The position numbers were made by a program, and so were the translations under genes. The notes under the pieces were generated by a model. That model was not told the origin of the DNA, searched no databases, and was given only the letters and a program-made list of their open reading frames with translations. A stretch of 64,000 nucleotides of DNA from an alpha proteobacterium AAP38 (GTDB lineage: Bacteria; Pseudomonadota; Alphaproteobacteria; Azospirillales; Azospirillaceae): the NCBI GenBank assembly GCA_001296005.1, contig LJHR01000016.1:1-64000 (forward strand). The letters run 5' to 3'. Below are positions 33,632 to 40,964 of this stretch, one piece after another (positions within the stretch are counted from its first letter, which is position 1; the number at the start of each line of letters is the position of its first letter).

Positions 33632-34035
33632 CACGGCTTCTTGCGCTGGGTAAAGGCGGCGGCCAGGGCCTTCAGATTGTCGGCCTGTTCCTGTCCATCG
33701 TCGGGTGCGGGTGCCGCCCCACCACCGCCCGTGCCCATGCGGGCGATGATGGCATCCATCATCTGGGGCGACAGTTTCTTCGGCCCGGTGGATGGACGCG
33801 CCGCACGCACCACGCCCTGGCCGGGGGCCGGGGCCGCCGTGGTGATGGAACCGCCACGGGCCACACGGTCCACGGCGCTGCCGGCAATGGCCTTCAGGAA
33901 CGGCTTGCACAGACCGCGCAGCAATTGTTCGTCATCCAGCGCCCAGGCGATCAGCACACGCTGCGCCTGGCTGCGGCTGCCCTGTGCGGCCTTCAATGCC
34001 TCACGGATCTTGAGCGTGACATAGGTGTCGCTCAT
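33631..34035 (-). CDS. Hypothetical alphaproteobacterial protein
   Basis: A 134-residue cytosolic protein. The first ~50 residues are helical (TLKIREALKAAQGSRSQAQR, LIAWALDDEQLLRGLCKPFL), followed by a Pro/Ala/Gly-rich linker and a short helix (SPQMMDAIIARMG) before another low-complexity stretch. I recognise no domain. It is the first gene of a two-gene unit with the exported small protein. It lies between ribD and the ribokinase gene; a role for it in either process is not supported by sequence. Confidence 0.6.
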   Translation of the reverse strand: MSDTYVTLKIREALKAAQGSRSQAQRVLIAWALDDEQLLRGLCKPFLKAIAGSAVDRVARGGSITTAAPAPGQGVVRAARPSTGPKKLSPQMMDAIIARMGTGGGGAAPAPDDGQEQADNLKALAAAFTQRKKP

Positions 34036-34108
34036 GGCCCGGCCCTCCCGGATGGATCAAGGTTCCTAGATTAGCCAAGCAAGGCCCGGTTTCCCAAGTG
34101 ATTTCGCG

Positions 34109-35023
34109 TCACAGGGCGGCCCGTACCTCTTCAACGACGGGCATGGCGGTACCGGTGCCAATGCGCGTGCAGGCGATGGAAGCCGCGACATTGGCATAGC
34201 GCATGGCGGTTGCCAGATCATCCCCCGCCGCCAGCCGGGCCGACAGGCTGCCCACAAAGCAATCACCCGCCCCCGTCGTGTCCACGGCCACCACCTTGCG
34301 CCCCGGTACCAGGGTTTCGCTGTCCGTGGTGACGGCCAGGGCCCCGCGCACGCCCAGCGTGGCGATGATCACCTGATCCGGGCGGCGCAGCAGGCGGCGG
34401 GCCGTGGCGGCGATATCGGCCACCGCGGCGTCGCCCGACAGTTCCACGCCCGCGAAATGGCCCAGCTCCGTCTCATTCACGACCAGGATGTCGGTATCGG
34501 TCCACAGGCTGTCGGGCGCGTCATCCAAGGCAGGTGCGGCGTTCAGCAGGGTGCGCGCACCGGCGGCACGGCCCCTGGCGAACAGGGCGGCAATGGTGGT
34601 GCGCGGCACCTCAAACTGGCTGACCAGGATGTCGCCGGGCGAGACGGTCAGGCCATCGGCATCGGCGGGCACGATCTGCTTGTTGGCGGCGGGAATGACC
34701 ACGATACGGTTTTCCGCCGTCGCATCCACCAGGATCAGGGCCGATCCCGTCGCCTCATCCGCCGACCGCCCCACATGGGTAGCGTCGATGCCCTTTTCAG
34801 CGAAGAAGGACAGGATACGGTCACCGAACATGTCCTGCCCGACCTTGCCCACAAAGGACACGGGCACACCCTGTTGTCGGGCGGCGACGGCCTGGTTCAG
34901 GCCCTTGCCGCCCGGCATCAACTGCACCGTCTGGCCATTCACCGTCTCCCCCGCCTTGGGCGCGCGTTCCATGGTGGACAGGATGTCGTAATTGATGGAA
35001 CCGATAACGGTGACCTGGGCCAT
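34109..35023 (-). CDS. rbsK: Ribokinase
   Basis: A 304-residue PfkB-family sugar kinase. It starts VTVIGSINYDIL and has the first signature around PGGKGLNQAVAARQ and the second at VDTTGAGDCFVGSL with the catalytic Asp. The ribokinase marker residues (GSINxD, GGKGxNQA) point to ribose; phosphorylation gives ribose 5-phosphate, which RpiB (encoded 4 kb away) can use. No ribose transporter or regulator lies next to it. Ribokinase is the best call, though related sugar or nucleoside kinases share these motifs. Confidence 0.88.
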   Translation of the reverse strand: MAQVTVIGSINYDILSTMERAPKAGETVNGQTVQLMPGGKGLNQAVAARQQGVPVSFVGKVGQDMFGDRILSFFAEKGIDATHVGRSADEATGSALILVDATAENRIVVIPAANKQIVPADADGLTVSPGDILVSQFEVPRTTIAALFARGRAAGARTLLNAAPALDDAPDSLWTDTDILVVNETELGHFAGVELSGDAAVADIAATARRLLRRPDQVIIATLGVRGALAVTTDSETLVPGRKVVAVDTTGAGDCFVGSLSARLAAGDDLATAMRYANVAASIACTRIGTGTAMPVVEEVRAAL

Positions 35024-35083
35024 GGGGCTTTCCTTCTGGGGTGAACGATCCTTCCTAGCGCGTCCGGGGACGCCTTGGAAGCC

Positions 35084-35665
35084 TCACTCATGCCCCCACG
35101 GCGCCGGCGGAGCGGCGACGGGTTTGGTCAGGTCGAAGACCATGCGCACGACGCGACCGGGCCGGGCCAGTTCATAAGTGAAGGTCCCCTGCCCCTGTTC
35201 CAGGGTCCAGACATTCTGCTGCGCACCGGGCGGCAGCTTGTTGTCGGTGAACAGGGTCCGGGAGAAGGCATCTGCGGGAAAGGATTGGCGCCCGGCAGTG
35301 CCGGGGGCGATGGTGTCGCCGCCATATTGGGTCAGCTTGTCCTCCGTACCATCAGCATGGCGGTGATCATGCTTCAGGCGCAGGCCGGTAGCCGTGCGGG
35401 TGACGATCCAGGTGCGCGACCGGTCTTCGCCCACATGCAGGGGGATGCGGACCTCGCCAGACTTGCTGCAATCGCGGACATGCATGACAAGGCGCTGGCC
35501 CGCGAACGGATCATTGGCGGCCCCGCCTTCGTTCGTGGTGATGATCCCCTCAAAGGCCTTGCCGCAATGTGGCCGCAGGCTGGCCAGGAAATCATCCGCC
35601 GGGGCTGCTGCGACGGGCAGGGACAGCAGCAGGGACAGGGATGCCAGAATATTACGGATGCGCAT
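35084..35665 (-). CDS. Exported protein of unknown function
   Basis: A 193-residue secreted protein with signal peptide ending near PVAAAPADD. The mature part has two cysteines (LRPHCGKAF, VRDCSKSG) that may form a disulfide, and beta-rich segments such as WIVTRTATGLRLKHDHRHADG and RVVRMVFDLTKPV. It is probably a periplasmic beta-structured protein; I recognise the general type from conserved hypothetical proteins but cannot give a function. ATG 35665 follows AGGTTGG; the longer frame to 35812 crosses a terminator. It stands alone between rbsK and a thiolase gene on the same strand. Confidence 0.68.
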   Translation of the reverse strand: MRIRNILASLSLLLSLPVAAAPADDFLASLRPHCGKAFEGIITTNEGGAANDPFAGQRLVMHVRDCSKSGEVRIPLHVGEDRSRTWIVTRTATGLRLKHDHRHADGTEDKLTQYGGDTIAPGTAGRQSFPADAFSRTLFTDNKLPPGAQQNVWTLEQGQGTFTYELARPGRVVRMVFDLTKPVAAPPAPWGHE

Positions 35666-35707
35666 GGACCCAACCTTTGTCTTGATTATTACTGGACCGA
35701 AATGAAA

Positions 35708-35739
35708 TGGCCCACCCCGCCATTCAGCGAGGTGGGCCA
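35708..35739 (-). terminator. Stem-loop terminator after the thiolase gene
   Basis: TGGCCCACC (35708-35716) and GGTGGGCCA (35731-35739) pair perfectly around a 14-base loop. On the minus strand TTTCATTTC follows. It lies just beyond the thiolase stop and should end that transcript. Confidence 0.7.
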
Positions 35740-35763
35740 ACAATAACCGACAGGCAGGTGCGG

Positions 35764-36951
35764 TTACAGCCGTTCGATGACCATGGCGATGCCCTGGCCG
35801 CCGCCGATGCACATGGTGATCAGGCCATAACGACCGCCGATCCGTTCCAGCTCATACAGCGCCTTCACGGTGATGATGGCGCCAGTGGCACCCACCGGAT
35901 GGCCCAGCGAAACACCGGAGCCGTTGGGGTTCACCTTGTCCGCCGGGAAGCCCAGCACCTTGGACACGGCACAGGCCTGCGCCGCGAAAGCCTCGTTGCT
36001 TTCGATCACGTCCATATCGGCGACGGTCAGCCCGGCGCGTTCCAGCGCGATGGGCACAGCATGGACGGGGCCCAGGCCCATCACCTCTGGTTCCACACCG
36101 GCATGGCCCCAGCTGATTATGCGTGCCAACGGCTTGGTCCCGCGCTTGGCGGCCTCAGTCGCGGACATCAGGACCACAGCGGCGGCACCGTCATTGACGC
36201 CGGATGCATTGCCGGCGGTGACAGAACCGTCCTTCTTGAAGACGGGCTTCAGCTTGGCGAAGTCGGCCTCGGTAGCGTCGGCGCGGAAATGCTCATCCGT
36301 GTCGAACAGCTTGGTGCCACCCTTGACCTTCACCTCCACCGGCAGGATCTGCGACTTGAACCGGCCCTCGGCGGTGGCACGGGCGGCGCGGCGATGGCTT
36401 TCCAGGGCCAGCGCATCCTGGGCGGCGCGGTCAATCTCATGGCGGGCGGCCACATTTTCCGCCGTGATGCCCATATGGATCTTGTGGAACGGGTCGGTCA
36501 GGACGGTGACCATGGCGTCGACCACGGCAGCATCGCCCATGCGCTGGCCCCAGCGGACCGACGGCATGACATGGGGGGACCGGCTCATGCTCTCCGCCCC
36601 GCCGGCCACGGCCACGTCACATTCGCCCAGCTTGATCATCTGGGCCGCGGAGATGATGGCCTGTACGCCTGACCCGCACAGGCGGTTCAGGGTCAGGGCC
36701 GGGGCCTGCACCGGCACGCCAGCATTTACGGCGGCGACGCGGGCCAGATAGGCATCGTGCGGGCCGCTGGGGATCACCTGGCCCATCACGACATGCTGCA
36801 CATCGGCGGCGTCGATACCGGCGCGGCTCACGGCCTCCTTGATCACCAGCGTGCCCAGCTCGGCGGGCGCATGATCCTTCAGGCTGCCGCCGAAACCGCC
36901 AATGGCGGTGCGGGTACCGGCAACGATGACGACGTCGTTCAAGCTGCTCAC
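35764..36951 (-). CDS. Acetyl-CoA C-acetyltransferase (thiolase)
   Basis: A 395-residue thiolase II. The acyl-accepting Cys is in NRLCGSGVQAI, the His in GHPVGATGA, and the second catalytic Cys in MCIGGGQGIAMVIERL. It condenses or cleaves acetoacetyl-CoA/3-ketoacyl-CoA. GTG 36951 is taken as the start because GGGAGG sits at ideal spacing; the ATG at 36987 has no ribosome site. It is separated from the upstream enoyl-CoA hydratase gene by a terminator. Uses could be beta-oxidation, branched-chain amino acid breakdown or polyhydroxyalkanoate supply; the neighbours favour catabolism. Confidence 0.92.
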   Translation of the reverse strand: MSSLNDVVIVAGTRTAIGGFGGSLKDHAPAELGTLVIKEAVSRAGIDAADVQHVVMGQVIPSGPHDAYLARVAAVNAGVPVQAPALTLNRLCGSGVQAIISAAQMIKLGECDVAVAGGAESMSRSPHVMPSVRWGQRMGDAAVVDAMVTVLTDPFHKIHMGITAENVAARHEIDRAAQDALALESHRRAARATAEGRFKSQILPVEVKVKGGTKLFDTDEHFRADATEADFAKLKPVFKKDGSVTAGNASGVNDGAAAVVLMSATEAAKRGTKPLARIISWGHAGVEPEVMGLGPVHAVPIALERAGLTVADMDVIESNEAFAAQACAVSKVLGFPADKVNPNGSGVSLGHPVGATGAIITVKALYELERIGGRYGLITMCIGGGQGIAMVIERL

Positions 36952-37029
36952 GGGTGATCCTCCCAGATCTATTATATTGCGGCGCAACAGATAAGCCTGA
37001 TGTAGTGGCCTTGCAACCGCTACAAAAGC

Positions 37030-37063
37030 AAGGGGCGGGGAAGCTCTGGCCTCCCCGCCCCCG
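37030..37063 (-). terminator. Intrinsic terminator after the enoyl-CoA hydratase gene
   Basis: GGGGCGGGGA (37032-37041) pairs with TCCCCGCCCC (37052-37061). On the minus strand the stem is followed by TTGCTTTTGTAG. It separates the hydratase transcript from the thiolase gene. Confidence 0.8.
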
Positions 37064-37071
37064 ATAAGCCC

Positions 37072-37854
37072 TTACTTGCCCGTGAAGTTGGGCGGGCGCT
37101 TTTCGGCGAAGGCGGCCATGCCTTCCTTCTGATCGGCCAGGGCGAAGGTGCTGTGGAAGACGCGGCGTTCGAACAGCAGGCCCTCGGTCAGGGTGGCTTC
37201 GAAGCTGCGGTTCACGGCTTCCTTCGCCATCATGGCGGCGGGACGCGACATGGTGGCGATCTTTTCCGCCGTCTTCATCACCTCGTCCATCAGGTCGGCC
37301 ACGGGAACCACGCGGGCCACCAGACCCGACCGTTCCGCCTCCGCCGCGTCCATCATGCGGCCCGTCAGGCACATTTCCATGGCCTTGGCCTTGCCGATGG
37401 CGCGGGTCAGGCGCTGGGTCCCGCCGGCACCGGGGATGGTGCCGATGGTAATCTCCGGCTGGCCGAACTTGGCATTGTCGGCAGCGATGATGAAATCGGC
37501 CATCATGGCCAGCTCACAACCGCCACCCAGGGCATAGCCGGCGACGGCCGCGATGGTCGGCTTGCGGCAGGTGGCCAAACGGCCCCACTTCTTGGTGATG
37601 AAATCGTTCAGATAGGCGTCCATGTAGGAGAAATTCATCATCTCCTTGATGTCCGCCCCCGCCGCGAAGGCCTTTTGAGAGCCGGTGACGACGATGACAT
37701 TGATCGCGGCATCATCCTCAAAGGCGTTCAGGGCCTTTTCCATGTCGGTCACCAGACCGTCCGACAGGGCGTTCAGCGCCTTGGGCCGGTTCAGCCGGAT
37801 GATGCCGACGGCGCCCTTGGTTTCCACCAGGATATTTTCGTAGGTCTCGGTCAT
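37072..37854 (-). CDS. Enoyl-CoA hydratase
   Basis: A 260-residue crotonase-fold enzyme. The oxyanion-hole segment [11 protein letters not shown] and the catalytic Glu pair region ([12 protein letters not shown] and [19 protein letters not shown]) are intact, as in short-chain enoyl-CoA hydratases (EchA/PaaF). It hydrates 2-enoyl-CoA to 3-hydroxyacyl-CoA. With the upstream acyl-CoA dehydrogenase and mmsA genes on the same strand, it would supply 3-hydroxyisobutyryl-CoA from methacrylyl-CoA in valine breakdown. That substrate is inferred from context. Confidence 0.92.
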   Translation of the reverse strand: MTETYENILVETKGAVGIIRLNRPKALNALSDGLVTDMEKALNAFEDDAAINVIVVTGSQKAFAAGADIKEMMNFSYMDAYLNDFITKKWGRLATCRKPTIAAVAGYALGGGCELAMMADFIIAADNAKFGQPEITIGTIPGAGGTQRLTRAIGKAKAMEMCLTGRMMDAAEAERSGLVARVVPVADLMDEVMKTAEKIATMSRPAAMMAKEAVNRSFEATLTEGLLFERRVFHSTFALADQKEGMAAFAEKRPPNFTGK

Positions 37855-37951
37855 TTACTCGCCTCTTATATTCGTTCCCTCAGACGCCGGGCGCCGCCAT
37901 CCGGCGGCTTGGCTCACGGCGCATGTGCGCCGGGCCAGCAGTCGCTGACCT

Positions 37952-37986
37952 CCAATCTACCAAAGGGCAAGCCTCTGGTAGATTGG
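37952..37986. repeat. Perfect 11-bp inverted repeat after the acyl-CoA dehydrogenase gene
   Basis: CCAATCTACCA (37952-37962) and TGGTAGATTGG (37976-37986) form a perfect stem with a 13-base loop, three bases past the dehydrogenase stop. The 37.88-37.94 kb stretch next to it also holds GC-rich hairpins. There is no T tract, so it may protect mRNA 3' ends or be part of a dispersed repeat. Confidence 0.55.
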
Positions 37987-37988
37987 CA

Positions 37989-39131
37989 TTATGCCCCACC
38001 CAGCAGGCGGCGGGCGATGATCACGCGCATGATCTCGTTGGTGCCTTCCAGGATCTGGTGGACGCGCAGGTCGCGCAGGATGCGTTCCACCGGATATTCG
38101 CGGATGTAACCATACCCGCCATGGAGCTGCAGCGCATCATTGGCGACCGTGAAACCGGCATCGGTGGCAAAGCGCTTGGCCATGGCGCAGTAGAGCGTGG
38201 CGTCAGGGTGGCCGGCATCCAACGCCGCCGCCCCGCGATGGACCATCAGGCGGGCGGCCTCCAGCTCGGTTGCCATGTCGGCGAACTTGAACTGCAAGGC
38301 CTGGAACTCGCTCAGCTTTTTGCCGAACTGCTGCCGCACCTCCATATGCTCCCTGGCCGCATTCAGACAGGCGCGGGCGCCGCCCAGGGAGCAGGAGGCG
38401 ATGTTGAGGCGGCCACCATCCAGGCCCTTCATGGCGATCTTGAAGCCGTCACCTTCAGCGCCCAGACGGTTGGCGACCGGCACGCGGCAATCCTCAAAAA
38501 TCACCTGCGCCGTGGGCTGGCTGTTCCAGCCCATCTTCTTTTCCTGCTTGCCGAAGGACAGGCCGGGTGTGCCCTTTTCCACCACCAGACAGGAAATGCC
38601 CTTCGGCCCTGGCCCGCCAGTGCGCACCATCACGACATAGATGTCCGAGGCCCCGCCGCCGGAGATGAAGGCCTTGGACCCGTTCAGGACATAATGGTCG
38701 CCATCACGCTCGGCCCTGGTCCGCAGGCTCGCAGCATCAGAGCCAGCCCCCGGTTCGGTCAGGCAGTAGCTGGCGAACTTCGCCATGGAGAACAGGTCGG
38801 GCAACCATCTGGATTTCTGATCGTCGTTGCCGAACGTGTCGATCATCCAGGCGGCCATATTGTGGATGGAGATGTAGGCGGCCGTGGAGGGGCAGGCCGC
38901 CGACAATTCCTCAAACAGGATCGATGCGTCCAGCCGGCCCAGGCCCGTGCCACCAGACGCTTCCGAACAATAGATGCCGGCAAAGCCCAGCTCTGCCGCC
39001 TTGCGCAGCGTGTCGACGGGGAAGATATGGTGTTCGTCCCATTCGCCCGCGAACGGAGCCATATGTTCGGCCGCAAAGCCGCGGGCCAGATCCTGGATGG
39101 CGCGTTGATCCTCGGAAAGATCGAAATCCAT
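37989..39131 (-). CDS. Acyl-CoA dehydrogenase, probably isobutyryl-CoA dehydrogenase
   Basis: A 380-residue FAD-dependent acyl-CoA dehydrogenase. Signatures are [66 protein letters not shown] and the catalytic Glu in [10 protein letters not shown]. It oxidises an acyl-CoA to the 2-enoyl-CoA and passes electrons to ETF. The position between mmsA and enoyl-CoA hydratase points to isobutyryl-CoA (valine pathway) as substrate. ATG 39131 is the family start; the frame to 39191 has no support. Enzyme class is certain; substrate is inferred. Confidence 0.92.
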   Translation of the reverse strand: MDFDLSEDQRAIQDLARGFAAEHMAPFAGEWDEHHIFPVDTLRKAAELGFAGIYCSEASGGTGLGRLDASILFEELSAACPSTAAYISIHNMAAWMIDTFGNDDQKSRWLPDLFSMAKFASYCLTEPGAGSDAASLRTRAERDGDHYVLNGSKAFISGGGASDIYVVMVRTGGPGPKGISCLVVEKGTPGLSFGKQEKKMGWNSQPTAQVIFEDCRVPVANRLGAEGDGFKIAMKGLDGGRLNIASCSLGGARACLNAAREHMEVRQQFGKKLSEFQALQFKFADMATELEAARLMVHRGAAALDAGHPDATLYCAMAKRFATDAGFTVANDALQLHGGYGYIREYPVERILRDLRVHQILEGTNEIMRVIIARRLLGGA

Positions 39132-39224
39132 CGGGCGATCCTGTTCTTGATGGTCGAAGATAGGCCAATGGCAGCGGCCCCGGACAATCATGCCGGGGCC
39201 GCCCGATCACCGCAAATGCGGCAA

Positions 39225-40724
39225 TCAGCCCATGGTCGGAATGACGAAGGACGCGCCAGAGCGGATGCCCGACGGCCAGCGCGACGTCACCGTCTTGGTC
39301 TTGGTGTAGAAGCGGACGCTGTCCGGGCCATGCTGGTTCAGGTCACCGAAGCCCGAGCGCTTCCAGCCGCCGAACGTGTAATAGGCCAGCGGCACAGGCA
39401 GCGGCACATTGATGCCGACCATGCCGACATCCACACGGGCTGCGAAGTCGCGGGCAGTGTCGCCGTCGCGCGTGAAGATGGCGACGCCATTGCCATATTC
39501 ATGGTCGGTGGGCAGAGACAGCGCCGTCTCGTAATCCGGTGCGCGGACGATGGACAGGACGGGCCCGAAGATTTCTTCCTTGTAGATCCGCATGTTGGTG
39601 GTCACGCGGTCGAACAGGACGCCGCCGACATAATAGCCGCCTTCATAGCCCTGCAGGTTCACGTCACGGCCATCGACCACCAGTTCGGCCCCTTCCCGCA
39701 CGCCGATATCGACATAGGACTTCACCTTCTCCATATGCTGGCGGGTGATGACCGGGCCGAAATCGGCCTTCTCATCGGTGGAGGGACCGACGCGCAGGGT
39801 GCGAACGCGCGGGGCCAGCCGTTCGACCAGGGCGTCCGCCGTCTTCTCACCCACCGGCACCGCCACCGAAATCGCCATGCAGCGTTCGCCAGCAGAACCA
39901 TAGCCGGCGCCGATCAAGGCATCGGCCACCATGTCCAGGTCGGCATCGGGCATGATCAGTGCATGGTTCTTGGCGCCGCCAAAAGCCTGCACGCGCTTAC
40001 CATTGGCCGTGCCACGAGTATAGATATACTCACCGATGGGGGTGGAGCCGACGAAACCGATGGCCTTGATGTCGGGATGGTCGAGGATGGCATCGACCAC
40101 TTCCTTGTCGCCATTGACGACATTCAGGATGCCCTTGGGCAGACCCGCCTCATACATCAGTTCGGCCAGCATTAGCGGCACCGACGGATCGCGTTCCGAC
40201 GGCTTCAGGATGAAGGCGTTGCCGCAGGCGATGGCCGGGGCGAATTTCCACATCGGGATCATGGCGGGGAAGTTGAACGGCGTGATGCCGGCCACGACAC
40301 CCAAGGGCTGGCGCATCGAATACATGTCGATGCCGGGGCCGGCACCTTCTGTATATTCACCCTTAAGCAGGTGCGGGATGCCGATGGCGAACTCCACCAC
40401 TTCCAGACCACGCTGAATATCGCCGCGCGCATCGGGCAGGGTCTTGCCATGTTCCAGGGCCAGCTTCAGCGCAATCTTCTCAAAATCGCGGGCCAGCAGT
40501 TCCAGGAACTTCATCAGGACGCGGGCACGCTTCTGCGGGTTGGTCGCGGCCCAGGCTGGCTGGGCGGCCTTGGCATTGGCAACGGCCTCGGCCAGTTCCA
40601 CCGTGCTGGCCAACGGCACCTCGGCAGAGATTTCACCCGTCATGGGGGTGAAGATGGGGGCGAAACGTCCAGACTTGCCCTCAACACGGGCGCCGCCGAT
40701 GAAATGGTACAGCTTCTCGACCAA
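39225..40724 (-). CDS. mmsA: Methylmalonate-semialdehyde dehydrogenase (CoA-acylating)
   Basis: A 499-residue aldehyde dehydrogenase. It has PFNFPAMIPMWKFAPAIACGN, GFVGSTPIGEYIY, the catalytic Cys in GSAGERCMAIS, and GVPVP-like NVPLPVPLAYYTFGG near the C terminus, all typical of MmsA/IolA. It converts methylmalonate or malonate semialdehyde to propionyl- or acetyl-CoA in valine, thymine or inositol breakdown. It is the first gene of the minus-strand block, ahead of the acyl-CoA dehydrogenase; mmsB and the hydroxyisobutyryl-CoA hydrolase are not here. Confidence 0.94.
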   Translation of the reverse strand: MVEKLYHFIGGARVEGKSGRFAPIFTPMTGEISAEVPLASTVELAEAVANAKAAQPAWAATNPQKRARVLMKFLELLARDFEKIALKLALEHGKTLPDARGDIQRGLEVVEFAIGIPHLLKGEYTEGAGPGIDMYSMRQPLGVVAGITPFNFPAMIPMWKFAPAIACGNAFILKPSERDPSVPLMLAELMYEAGLPKGILNVVNGDKEVVDAILDHPDIKAIGFVGSTPIGEYIYTRGTANGKRVQAFGGAKNHALIMPDADLDMVADALIGAGYGSAGERCMAISVAVPVGEKTADALVERLAPRVRTLRVGPSTDEKADFGPVITRQHMEKVKSYVDIGVREGAELVVDGRDVNLQGYEGGYYVGGVLFDRVTTNMRIYKEEIFGPVLSIVRAPDYETALSLPTDHEYGNGVAIFTRDGDTARDFAARVDVGMVGINVPLPVPLAYYTFGGWKRSGFGDLNQHGPDSVRFYTKTKTVTSRWPSGIRSGASFVIPTMG

Positions 40725-40964
40725 GTGATCCTCCCTGGGTTATTGGCAAGGAGGGTGGCACGGGACCATGCGCACGACAAGGTGCGGTTTGGCGCAAACG
40801 AGTGTGCGTGAATGCCCATAGCGTCCCTTATCCCCGCCGTCTGTCCAATTCCGCTTTGTGGCGACAGATCCCCTTTTGGCAGGCTATATCTGCGGGACGG
40901 CACGCGACCTGTCCGCAGGGGCAAAGGCGTGCATCGACCGATATTCAGGGGCAAGGAGTCTGTC

